A stretch of DNA of 33,151 nt, taken from positions 1 to 33,151 of the forward strand of contig CALZHD010000014.1 in assembly GCA_945787155.1 (NCBI GenBank), written 5' to 3'. The notes beneath the pieces were generated by a model. It did no database searches, was not told the origin of the DNA, and saw nothing but the letters and a program-made list of their open reading frames with translations. The position numbers and the translations under genes are program-made. Below, in pieces: positions 17,417-25,169 of this stretch. How positions within the stretch are numbered: the stretch's first letter is position 1; each line of letters opens with the position of its first letter. This DNA is from an uncultured Gammaproteobacteria bacterium (GTDB lineage Bacteria; Pseudomonadota; Gammaproteobacteria; SZUA-140).

Positions 17417-18634
17417 ATGCGCTCAAAAAAAGTTTTTTTTAACAACCGAGCGGGTGATCGACTCGCTGCTTTACTCGATATGCCGGTCGACAACCGTCCA
17501 TCCAGTTATGCCATTATTGCGCACTGCTTTACCTGCACTAAGAATATCAAGGCGATTCACTATATTAGCCGTGCGTTAACGCAGCGCCACATTGCGGTGC
17601 TGCGCTTTGATTTTACCGGGCTCGGAGAAAGTGGTGGTGATTTTTCGGAGAGCAATTTTACTTCTAATGTGGAGGACCTGCTCTGTGCTGCCCGCTATCT
17701 TGAAACGCATCACCAGCCCGCTGGAATTTTGATTGGCCATTCACTTGGAGGCACGGCTGCGTTGGCAGCTGCCAGTCAGCTCCCCTCCGTCAAAGGGGTT
17801 ACGACGATTGGCTCGCCGTATGAGCCACACCATGTACTGCATCACTTCAAAAAGGAGCAGGCGGAGATCGAGGCGCATGGAGAGGCGGATGTCGAGATAG
17901 GCGGGCAGCGGTATCGTATGAAGCAGCAGTTTCTGGATGATGTGCAGGGTGTGACGATGCGCGACGCAATCAAGCAGCTGGGGTGTGCACTGTTGGTACT
18001 GCACGCCTCTAACGATGAGACGGTGACGATGGATAATGCCGGCAAGATATTTGAAGCGGCACGTCATCCAAAGAGCTTTGTTTCGCTCGATAATGGGGGG
18101 CATCTATTGTCGCGTCAACAGGATGCCTGTTATGCGGGGGGGGTGATCGCCTCCTGGGCGGAAAAATATCTTGCCGTTGAGGGAGCCCCTGCTGAGGAGA
18201 TAAGCAGTGATGATGAGGTGGTGACGGCTGGCATCGGGCGTGAGCATTATTACACGGAGATCGATGCACATGGTTACGCACTGGTGGCCGATGAGCCGCT
18301 TGCGATGGGTGGCGCAGCGCTTGGCCCAACGCCCTATGATCTACTGATGGCATCATTGGGGGCCTGTACTGCGATGACGTTGCGGGTGTATGCCGATAAA
18401 AAGCAATGGCCGCTTGATGAAGTGGATGTGCGACTTAGACATCATAAGATCCATGGCAAGGATTGCGCGGAATGCCACGATAAGACGCACAAGGTTGATC
18501 TGATTGAACGTGAGATCGAGTTGGTTGGTGACCTGAGTGATGAGCAGCGTCAGCGGCTACTGGAGATTGCAGATAAATGCCCGGTACATAGAACGCTGTA
18601 TGCCGAGGTCAAAGTAAATACACGTCTTATATGA
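17417..18634 (+). CDS. Bifunctional alpha/beta hydrolase-OsmC family protein
   Basis: This 405-residue cytoplasmic protein is a two-domain fusion. Residues 1-255 are an alpha/beta hydrolase with nucleophile Ser 109 in GHSLGG, probable acid Asp 200 (HASNDETV) and His 229 (DNGGHLL). Residues 270-405 are an OsmC/Ohr-type domain with the two redox cysteines, Cys 317 (LGACTAM) and Cys 388 (DKCPVHR). OsmC-type domains reduce organic hydroperoxides. The joined hydrolase may release or transfer acyl groups; a specific reaction is unknown. The same architecture is found widely in proteobacteria. The start has only a poor ribosome site, but the N-terminus (KKVFFNNRAGDRLAALLDMP) matches the family's start. 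Extra Cys and His in the OsmC part (CAECHDKTH) are notable. Confidence 0.93.
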   Translation: MRSKKVFFNNRAGDRLAALLDMPVDNRPSSYAIIAHCFTCTKNIKAIHYISRALTQRHIAVLRFDFTGLGESGGDFSESNFTSNVEDLLCAARYLETHHQPAGILIGHSLGGTAALAAASQLPSVKGVTTIGSPYEPHHVLHHFKKEQAEIEAHGEADVEIGGQRYRMKQQFLDDVQGVTMRDAIKQLGCALLVLHASNDETVTMDNAGKIFEAARHPKSFVSLDNGGHLLSRQQDACYAGGVIASWAEKYLAVEGAPAEEISSDDEVVTAGIGREHYYTEIDAHGYALVADEPLAMGGAALGPTPYDLLMASLGACTAMTLRVYADKKQWPLDEVDVRLRHHKIHGKDCAECHDKTHKVDLIEREIELVGDLSDEQRQRLLEIADKCPVHRTLYAEVKVNTRLI

Positions 18635-18662
18635 TTAAAAAACCTCTGATTAATGCTGGCAG

Positions 18663-19847
18663 ATGAATAAGCTTGCTGCGCTCACTATCCTGGTGATTGG
18701 GATTTCTGTCGGTTGGCTACTGCGCGTTGCTATCGAGCCAGCACCAATGGTGGTATCGCAATCAACAGAAGTGGATGAGAGCACAAAGGACTCGCTTCTC
18801 GATGAGCAAGGGAATCTGCCTCCTGCTGTGGTTAAACGACAGCTCAGTGCCGTGAATCAGCAACACACACAAGGTGTTGATGAGCTAATGGCGTTGTTAA
18901 ATGCAGGGCGAGATGCTGAGGCTATTGAGTGGTATGCTGCTCAGGGTCGTGCAAACAGCAATATTAACGGCGTGCGTCGCCTGATTAACCTGCATGTGAC
19001 TACGCGTGAACAGCGGGGTGATGTTACAGGCGCCATCCTGTTATTGAAGCTATTGATAGCACAGTTACCGCACGCCTTTGATGAACGTGTTGCATTAGCA
19101 TCGATCTATCAACGGCAGCTGCAGTTCTATGAGGCGTTAACGGTGATTTTTGATACGTTCGCCATTGCCTCATCGACGGCCGAACTGACACAGCTTGATC
19201 TTCTGATTCAGCAAACCGTTAAGTCGGCTAATGAGGAGATTGGAGCTGATGATATCAATGCGCATGTTAAATTGTATGAGTTTTTGATCCAACACCGTGC
19301 GGCTCATACCCCGTACTATATCGAGTTGGCCACGTGGTTGATTAAGGCGTTGCGTCTTGATGCCGCGATAGCGCAGTTAAATGTGGTGGAGCATGACCCT
19401 TTTGTGGGTGATGCTGCGCAACAGATGTTGCAGGAGATAGATCGTCGACGTCTGCGGCTACTTGAAACACCGGTATCCTTGTCACGCCATGGGAGCCACT
19501 TTATGGTTGATGCGTCATTGAATCACAATGATGTTCGCCTGCTGATCGATACTGGTGCGTCATTAACTGTGCTGAATAATAATGCGGCGCAGCTGCTGGG
19601 ACTGCGGGCTTCAGATGTACTGAAAAAAATAGTGATCAACACGGCCAATGGTACTACTGAGGCGTTGTTATATCGGATTGAGTCGATGGCGGTTGGCGTG
19701 TTTTCTGTTTCATCGATTGATATTGCCGTCGTAGAGCAGTTGCAGATAACGGGGGCTGCTGGGTTGTTAGGTATGAATTTTCTTGAACAGTTTGATTTTA
19801 GAATCGACCAGAAAGATGCCCAGCTCTTTTTGAAATATCGTGATTAG
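18663..19847 (+). CDS. Membrane-anchored retropepsin-like aspartic protease
   Basis: This 394-residue protein has an N-terminal signal anchor (about residues 5-21). A mostly helical middle (about 55-265) with TPR-like spacing follows, then a clan AA aspartic protease domain starting near 278. The catalytic Asp 296 is in LLIDTGASLTVL, and a second hydrophobic glycine element, AAGLLGMNFLEQFDF, is near the end. A single DTG motif means it must act as a homodimer, like retropepsins. The protease should face the periplasm. It starts 28 nt after the hydrolase-OsmC gene, and the pseudouridine synthase follows 33 nt later. Relatives include PerP of Caulobacter, but the target here is unknown. Confidence 0.85.
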   Translation: MNKLAALTILVIGISVGWLLRVAIEPAPMVVSQSTEVDESTKDSLLDEQGNLPPAVVKRQLSAVNQQHTQGVDELMALLNAGRDAEAIEWYAAQGRANSNINGVRRLINLHVTTREQRGDVTGAILLLKLLIAQLPHAFDERVALASIYQRQLQFYEALTVIFDTFAIASSTAELTQLDLLIQQTVKSANEEIGADDINAHVKLYEFLIQHRAAHTPYYIELATWLIKALRLDAAIAQLNVVEHDPFVGDAAQQMLQEIDRRRLRLLETPVSLSRHGSHFMVDASLNHNDVRLLIDTGASLTVLNNNAAQLLGLRASDVLKKIVINTANGTTEALLYRIESMAVGVFSVSSIDIAVVEQLQITGAAGLLGMNFLEQFDFRIDQKDAQLFLKYRD

Positions 19848-19880
19848 TTTTTTGCTTGATAGCAAGGTGCCTGAGTTTTT

Positions 19881-20720
19881 ATGATCCCGCAACGTTCTGA
19901 ATTCCATGTTGATGTAAAGGAAGATGATGTTAACGCAGTCACGGTGTTGGCGGAGATTTCTGGATTATCGAAACAGCGTATTAAACAGGCAATGCAGCGA
20001 GGTGCGGTATGGTTGACCCACCGTGGATCGTGTCGCCGCATACGTCGCGCGAAAAAAGAGTTGAGAGCGGGTGATCAGCTGGATTTCTATTATGATGAGC
20101 GTGTGCTCGCGAGTGAGCCCATCGCACCGCTGTTGATCGCTGATGAGGGTGACTATAGTGTCTGGTATAAGCCTTGTGGATTGCTATCGCAGGGTAGCAA
20201 ATGGGGCGATCACTGTACGGTTAGCCGTTGGGCGGAACAGCATCTTACCCCACAACGTCCTGCTTTTATCATACATCGCCTCGATCGTGCCGCGAGCGGC
20301 CTGATCCTGGTCGGCCATGCAAAAAAAGCGACGGCGGCGCTATCGCAGCTTTTTATGTCACGGGCGATTGAGAAACATTATCGGGTATTAGTGCATGGTA
20401 AGTTTCCTGACGCGCCGAGCCCGTATACCATCAATATTGAGATAGATGGTCGTGCATCGACCTCTCATGTAACGATAATTGCATACGATGAGCAACAGCA
20501 TCGTTCGCTGCTATCGGTGCATATCGAGACCGGACGGAAACATCAGATCAGGCGTCATCTGTCGGAAACTGGATATGCGGTGGTGGGAGATCGTCTCTAT
20601 GGCAGTGGTGACGATACAGAGGATCTGCAACTTACCGCTTGTCAGCTGGCTTTTGAGAATCCATTGAACGGCAAGCAGTGCCGCTACAGATTGGCTGATG
20701 AATTCCTGCCGACGTTATAA
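19881..20720 (+). CDS. RluA-family RNA pseudouridine synthase
   Basis: This 279-residue enzyme converts uridine to pseudouridine in rRNA or tRNA. An S4-like N-terminal segment (about residues 10-70, with KQRIKQAMQRGAVW) precedes the catalytic domain. The family motif IHRLDRAASGL contains catalytic Asp 135, and the later signature ETGRKHQIRRHL and VVGDRLYG are present. The target nucleotide cannot be deduced from sequence alone. The 3' end overlaps that of the convergent PsiE-like gene by six bases. Confidence 0.93.
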   Translation: MIPQRSEFHVDVKEDDVNAVTVLAEISGLSKQRIKQAMQRGAVWLTHRGSCRRIRRAKKELRAGDQLDFYYDERVLASEPIAPLLIADEGDYSVWYKPCGLLSQGSKWGDHCTVSRWAEQHLTPQRPAFIIHRLDRAASGLILVGHAKKATAALSQLFMSRAIEKHYRVLVHGKFPDAPSPYTINIEIDGRASTSHVTIIAYDEQQHRSLLSVHIETGRKHQIRRHLSETGYAVVGDRLYGSGDDTEDLQLTACQLAFENPLNGKQCRYRLADEFLPTL

Positions 20721-21191
20721 CGCCTCTCTTTTTGACAGCAACCAGTAGACGATGCCGAGTGCCAGTGTCACCAATGCATAAGCGGCGACCAACATGGCAT
20801 CAAAGTCTTTGGGATCCATTACCAGGAATTTTCTGGCTAATGCAATGATAGCAATCAGTACCACAATCCTGACCTGTACCAACAGACCTCTTCCTTCAAG
20901 GATTGCATCAATGGAGTTGCGAAATTCGAGGGCAATCAGCAGCGTCAGTAACATGCCGAAGGTGATCTGGAACATTTTATAATCGACCGCACCGCTCAAT
21001 TGCGATGTTGCCATCTCATAGACGTTGTCCAGTAAGCGCAGTAGCGCAACCACAATGATCAGTGCAAGCACAAGACTGACAATCAGTGTGATAACGTACT
21101 CGAAACGTTCGAACAGCGTCAGTTCAGGCCATAGCTCTTTTAGTCGCTGTAGTCCTTTGCTATTTGAATGGACCAGTTTATTTTTATCCAT
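20715..21191 (-). CDS. PsiE-like (phosphate-starvation-inducible) membrane protein
   Basis: This 158-residue inner-membrane protein has four predicted helices, near residues 33-52, 75-92, 103-120 and 130-150. The FERFEYVITLIVSLVLA start, the LLTLLIALEFRNSI segment and VRIVVLIAIIALARKFLVMD match the PsiE-like family. E. coli psiE responds to phosphate starvation and cAMP-CRP; its biochemical role is unknown. The nearby pst-like operon on the other strand fits a phosphate theme. Its last bases overlap the convergent pseudouridine synthase gene. Confidence 0.85.
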   Translation of the reverse strand: MDKNKLVHSNSKGLQRLKELWPELTLFERFEYVITLIVSLVLALIIVVALLRLLDNVYEMATSQLSGAVDYKMFQITFGMLLTLLIALEFRNSIDAILEGRGLLVQVRIVVLIAIIALARKFLVMDPKDFDAMLVAAYALVTLALGIVYWLLSKREAL

Positions 21192-21219
21192 TGACGTATC
21201 TCTTGTTCTATTTTGTCGT

Positions 21220-21242
21220 CTATCTATGAGATAGTACTATCT
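21220..21242. promoter_or_regulatory. Alternating CTATCT/AGATAG half-sites
   Basis: The run is CTATCT-ATG-AGATAG-TA-CTATCT. AGATAG and the second CTATCT make a perfect 14-base palindrome (21229-21242), and the first CTATCT is a third half-site. It sits between the divergent PsiE-like (start 21191) and DUF2237 (start 21313) genes, a good place for an operator acting on either. No known regulator could be assigned. Confidence 0.5.
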
Positions 21243-21312
21243 TATGATTTACAGGGCCATATTGATTGCAGCGTTATGATGGCGTATTTAAAAGTGATTT
21301 TAGGAAGATAAA

Positions 21313-21699
21313 ATGAGTGATGTAGAGATTGAACCGTCTGTGAACGTTTTTGATGAGCCACTGGTGTCATGTGGTGAGGATCCGGTAACCGGTTTTTTTC
21401 GCGATGGCTGCTGTAATACCAGTGAACTCGATTTTGGTTCTCATACTGTATGTGTGCAGATGTCGACCGAGTTTCTGGAATATTCTCGATTTAAGGGGAA
21501 TGATCTTTCAACACCGATGCCCGAGCATGGTTTTAAAGGGTTGAAGGTGGGGGATAGCTGGTGCCTGTGTGCGCCTCGCTGGCTAGAAGCACATAACGAA
21601 GGGATGGCACCAAAGATCTTCTTGACACGTACGCACAAAAAAGCGTTAGAAGTGGTGCCATTGGAGACGTTACGGAAGTATGCAGTGGATTTGAATTGA
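21313..21699 (+). CDS. DUF2237 family protein
   Basis: This 128-residue soluble protein matches the DUF2237 family: NVFDEPLVSCGEDPVTGFFRDG near the start, then CCNT, HTVCVQMSTEFLEYSR and GDSWCLCAPRW. The conserved cysteines (several in the first half and the CLC pair) suggest metal binding or redox activity, but function is unknown. It has a ribosome site (AGGAAGA) and lies 122 bases upstream of the pstS-like gene. Confidence 0.9.
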   Translation: MSDVEIEPSVNVFDEPLVSCGEDPVTGFFRDGCCNTSELDFGSHTVCVQMSTEFLEYSRFKGNDLSTPMPEHGFKGLKVGDSWCLCAPRWLEAHNEGMAPKIFLTRTHKKALEVVPLETLRKYAVDLN

Positions 21700-21767
21700 T
21701 GACTATGTCATCCAGAATAAAGAGATTGTTGATATAGATCCCTCTGTAAGGGGCCATCAACTGAAAC

Positions 21768-21802
21768 GACTACCATCCAATCGACTACTAGCTTGGGTAG
21801 TC
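21768..21802 (+). promoter_or_regulatory. Inverted repeat in the pstS leader
   Basis: GACTACC (21768-21774) and GGTAGTC (21796-21802) are perfect seven-base arms about 20-54 bases before the pstS-like start. They could form a leader hairpin or an operator. Upstream there is a shorter ccct...aggg arm pair (about 21730-21743). I found no good Pho box (tandem CTGTCAT with four-base spacer). Confidence 0.35.
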
Positions 21803-21821
21803 TCAATCTAAGGGGGGAGGT

Positions 21822-22652
21822 ATGTTTCGGTGTTGGTTATCTGTGTTGCTGCTTGGGGTTTCACTGGCGGGGCCACTGCACGCTGTCGCTGCGACTATTA
21901 AAGTGGCGGGTTCCACCACAGTGTTACCGATTGTCGCTGAGGCGGCGAAACTATACCGTGTGATCCATCCAGATTTGAGCCTGACGGTCTCTGGTGGCGG
22001 TTCTGGTGTGGGTGTTGCTAACATTGAACGCGGCATTATCGATATTGGCATGGCATCACGTCCATTGAGTGACAGTGAGGTGCGACGTCTGAATACCACC
22101 ACAGATGTGATCCCCGTGGCGCGTGATGCGGTGGCTGTTGCCGTTTCAAAAGTAGTTTATGAAAGTGGTGTGCAGGGTCTTTCATTGCCACAGATCGCAG
22201 CGATCTATCGTGGCGAGATACGCAACTGGCGTGAGCTTGGTGGGCCTGATGCCCCAATTCTGGTGATCGATAAAGAGGCCTCCCGCGGTACGCGTCATGT
22301 CTTTGCCAGTGTGGTGTTGGGAAATGCACGCGCGCGTGCACCGGGTGCCACCATCATTACTGGTTCGAATAATGAAGAGCAGGCGGTGATTTCTCGTAGT
22401 GATCAGGCGATTGGCATGCTCTCTAATGCCTGGTTGAATGATCGAGTGCGCGCTGTTGCCGTGGGGGATGGTGAACATGCGATCCTGCCTACTGCCGAAA
22501 ATATTGCATCAGGACGTTATGCGATAAAACGTGATCTCAATATTCTGGTACCGAAGAATAGCAGTGATGATGTCAGAGGCTTTGTCGATTTTCTGCGTTC
22601 AGAACAGGGGCGGATGATTGTACAGGCGGTCGGTTTTCACCCGGTGAGATAA
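21822..22652 (+). CDS. pstS: PstS-like phosphate ABC transporter substrate-binding protein
   Basis: This 276-residue periplasmic protein has a signal peptide with probable cleavage around residues 22-24 (HAVAA). The mature part opens IKVAGSTTVLPIV and has SGGGSGVGVANI, GMASRPLSDSE and KEASRGTRHVF, the loops that hold phosphate in PstS-like proteins. It belongs to the shorter PstS-like group rather than the longer E. coli type. The ribosome site AGGGGGGAGG is unusually strong and 2-3 bases from ATG. It begins a compact pstSCAB operon; the next gene is 5 nt downstream. Confidence 0.9.
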   Translation: MFRCWLSVLLLGVSLAGPLHAVAATIKVAGSTTVLPIVAEAAKLYRVIHPDLSLTVSGGGSGVGVANIERGIIDIGMASRPLSDSEVRRLNTTTDVIPVARDAVAVAVSKVVYESGVQGLSLPQIAAIYRGEIRNWRELGGPDAPILVIDKEASRGTRHVFASVVLGNARARAPGATIITGSNNEEQAVISRSDQAIGMLSNAWLNDRVRAVAVGDGEHAILPTAENIASGRYAIKRDLNILVPKNSSDDVRGFVDFLRSEQGRMIVQAVGFHPVR

Positions 22653-22657
22653 TCATA

Positions 22658-23500
22658 ATGGCCTTGAAATGGTGGTTGTCAGCATCGGCACTGTTGTCTT
22701 CTATGACGATTCTACTGGTGCTCGGTTTTTTGCTGCAAAGTAGCTGGCCATTAATTCAACAACAGGGCGCAACGTTTATTGTCGGTACCGAGTGGTACCC
22801 GTTTGAATCACTGTACGGCATGCTACCTGCCTTTATCGGTACGGTCTGGTCGGTTACGTTGGCACTTTTGATCGCGCTCCCGTGTGGTGTTGCCGCCGCA
22901 ATTTTATGTGCGGAGTTATTACCGCCACGACTGCGTAGCACTGTGCGCTTTGCGATGGAGTTGATGGCAGGCGTGCCATCAGTGGTTTATGGTCTATTGG
23001 GTATGTGGTTGCTGTTACCACTGCTGGAATCACAGTTAAATCTACTGACCGGTCGTACGCTACTGGCTGCTGGCCTACTGCTCGCTTTAATGATTCTGCC
23101 GACGATTATGGTGCTCTCTGAGGATGCAATACGCGCTGTACGACAGTCGCAACGTGAAACGGCAAAGAACCTTGGCATCGGTTGGGATGCCACATTGTGG
23201 CGGGTATTGCTGCCTCAGGCATGGCCGGGTATTCGTGTGGCAACACTGCTGGCTACGGGACGTGCGATGGGTGAGACCGTGGCAGTGATGTTGGTGGTGG
23301 GTTCAATCGATCGTATCCCTGAGCCATTCTATAATTTCCTGCAACCCGCGCAGACATTGACGTCACGTATCGGACGGGAGATGGCTGAGGCGAGCGTTGG
23401 CTCACTGCACTGGGCGGCGTTGCTGTTTTGTGGCTTGATGCTGGCGACGATGGCGGTCGCTATTTCACTGTTGACACATCGTAAGGTGGCGGCGGTATGA
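22658..23500 (+). CDS. pstC: PstC-like phosphate ABC transporter permease
   Basis: This 280-residue inner-membrane permease has about six helices. The binding-protein-dependent transport (EAA) loop is seen at ETAKNLGIGWDATLWRVLLPQAWPGI, and the conserved GVPSVVYGLLGMWLLLPLL and GRAMGETVAVMLVVG segments are present. It forms a pair with PstA. Its stop overlaps the pstA ATG by four bases (ATGA), so translation is coupled. Confidence 0.92.
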   Translation: MALKWWLSASALLSSMTILLVLGFLLQSSWPLIQQQGATFIVGTEWYPFESLYGMLPAFIGTVWSVTLALLIALPCGVAAAILCAELLPPRLRSTVRFAMELMAGVPSVVYGLLGMWLLLPLLESQLNLLTGRTLLAAGLLLALMILPTIMVLSEDAIRAVRQSQRETAKNLGIGWDATLWRVLLPQAWPGIRVATLLATGRAMGETVAVMLVVGSIDRIPEPFYNFLQPAQTLTSRIGREMAEASVGSLHWAALLFCGLMLATMAVAISLLTHRKVAAV

Positions 23501-24345
23501 ATTCACAGCATCTCCTGGCTCGTGACACTATTAGCAAAGGGATTGTGTGGCTACTTGCGGTACCCGCTTTATTAATACCTACCATAGTGCTCTGTTATAT
23601 CTTTTGGCAAGCAGCGCCGGTACTCGACTGGGGCTTTATTGTTGGCACTACCGACGGTGCTGGTTTTGGCGTTTCCGATGGGATATTTGCACAGTTGCTG
23701 GGTTCGTTGTTACTGGCAGTCATGGCGTGCGCAATTGCCGCACCGTTTGCCCTCGGCACAGCACTTTATTACCGCACGTATGCCTCACCTCGACAGCAAC
23801 GATTATTGACGGCGATGTTCAATATGTTGCAGGGGATCCCGCCCATCGTGTTTGGTTTATGTGGATTGGTGGTGCTGGTTAACCTGTTTGCATGGGGTGT
23901 TTCACTCATCAGTGGTGCGGTGGTATTGGCAATGGTGGTGTTGCCACTGCTGGTGTTAAATACGCTGGCGACACTTGAGCGTATTCCGCATGGTTATACT
24001 GAAGCGGGTATGGCGTTGGGGCTTGGTAACGGCGCGATTATAGGGCGTTTATGGTTGCCGCGTAGCTGGCTCAATCTCTTGACAGGGGTGCTGTTGGCCA
24101 TGGCGCGCGCGTTGAGTGAGACGGCTCCCATCATGTTTACGGCGACAGTGTTTTCTGGTGTGGTCTGGCCGGACTCACTGTTTTCACCTGTGACCACCTT
24201 ACAGACGCATATATTCTATCTTGCACAAGAGAGCAACGATCCTCAGGTGATCAGTATCGCGTGGGGAAGTGCGGCGGTTTTAGTATTGTTGGTAGCATCT
24301 TTAGGGGTATTGGCAAGACTGTTATACAAACTGGGAGAAGATTGA
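23497..24345 (+). CDS. pstA: PstA-like phosphate ABC transporter permease
   Basis: This 282-residue membrane permease has about six helices. Family motifs are LQGIPPIVFGLCGLVVLV, the EAA-type loop TEAGMALGLGNGAIIGRLWLP, and ARALSETAPIMFTA with a conserved Glu-Thr-Ala-Pro. It pairs with PstC to form the channel across the inner membrane. The stop overlaps the ATPase ATG by one base (TGATG). Confidence 0.92.
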   Translation: MNSQHLLARDTISKGIVWLLAVPALLIPTIVLCYIFWQAAPVLDWGFIVGTTDGAGFGVSDGIFAQLLGSLLLAVMACAIAAPFALGTALYYRTYASPRQQRLLTAMFNMLQGIPPIVFGLCGLVVLVNLFAWGVSLISGAVVLAMVVLPLLVLNTLATLERIPHGYTEAGMALGLGNGAIIGRLWLPRSWLNLLTGVLLAMARALSETAPIMFTATVFSGVVWPDSLFSPVTTLQTHIFYLAQESNDPQVISIAWGSAAVLVLLVASLGVLARLLYKLGED

Positions 24346-25163
24346 TGGTAGCGGATCTTACACAGGCGGATTGTTTGCGAGTGCCAGCGCAATCGCTAGA
24401 GAAACCATCGTCAAACATGGAAGTGACTGCACTTCAGGTAGAGCAGCTTGGATTGCAACTTGATGGCAAGGTGATATTACAGGATGTCAGTTTTTCACTG
24501 CCAACGAGTGGTGTGACGTCAGTGATTGGCCCATCGGGTGCGGGTAAGAGTTCTCTGTTACGCTGCCTGAATGGGTTGCTGACGCAATGGTCGGGCACGG
24601 TTTTAGTCGATGGGGCTGACAGCCGACAGTGGCGTGGCGGCTGGGACCGACTGCGTCGTCATGTTGGTTTGATTGCCCAGAAACCGGTAGTCTTTGATGC
24701 CTCGATTCGTGCCAATGTCTGTTTTGGTATTCATGGCTGGCGTCAACGTCGTCGTGCCGATGAACTGGTCGAAATATCGCTGCGACAGGCGGCACTATGG
24801 GATGAGGTGAAGGATCGACTCGATGCGCCCGCAGCAACACTCTCTGTCGGTCAGCAGCAACGTCTCTGCATTGCGCGGGCAGTGGCGATAAAGCCAGCAA
24901 TATTATTGCTTGACGAGCCGACCGCTTCACTCGATCCGAGATCAAAACAGTTGGTTGAGCAATCTATGCAGCGGTTGGCCAGGGATATACCACTGTTATG
25001 TGTCACTCACGATCTTGAACAAGCGCAGCGACTTGCAGGGCGTACGATCTTTATGTGTGATGGACGTGTGATCGAGGAGGGTGAAAGTAACCAGCTTTTC
25101 AGTCAGCCGGAATGCATTGAGACCCGCGAGTTTCTACGCTGGAGCGTTTGCGATTGCAACTGA
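24345..25163 (+). CDS. pstB: PstB-like phosphate ABC transporter ATPase
   Basis: This 272-residue ATPase energises PstCA. Walker A is GPSGAGKSS (62-70), the Q-loop is in GLIAQKPVVF, Walker B is ILLLDEPTASLD and the switch His is in CVTHD. The PstB-specific stretches AALWDEVKDRL and QQQRLCIARA are present. The signature reads LSVGQQQ (165-171) instead of LSGGQ. I chose ATG 24345, overlapping the pstA stop; a second ATG at 24417 (MEVTALQ) would remove a 24-residue lead not usual for PstB. The operon ends here with no phoU, and its 3' end faces the convergent chemoreceptor 6 bases away. Confidence 0.9.
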   Translation: MVADLTQADCLRVPAQSLEKPSSNMEVTALQVEQLGLQLDGKVILQDVSFSLPTSGVTSVIGPSGAGKSSLLRCLNGLLTQWSGTVLVDGADSRQWRGGWDRLRRHVGLIAQKPVVFDASIRANVCFGIHGWRQRRRADELVEISLRQAALWDEVKDRLDAPAATLSVGQQQRLCIARAVAIKPAILLLDEPTASLDPRSKQLVEQSMQRLARDIPLLCVTHDLEQAQRLAGRTIFMCDGRVIEEGESNQLFSQPECIETREFLRWSVCDCN

Positions 25164-25169
25164 ATGTTT

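Noticed and set aside
24261-24344. Longer N-terminus for the PstB-like ATPase
   Set aside because: It lies inside pstA in another frame; the overlap TGATG at 24343-24347 marks the likely start.
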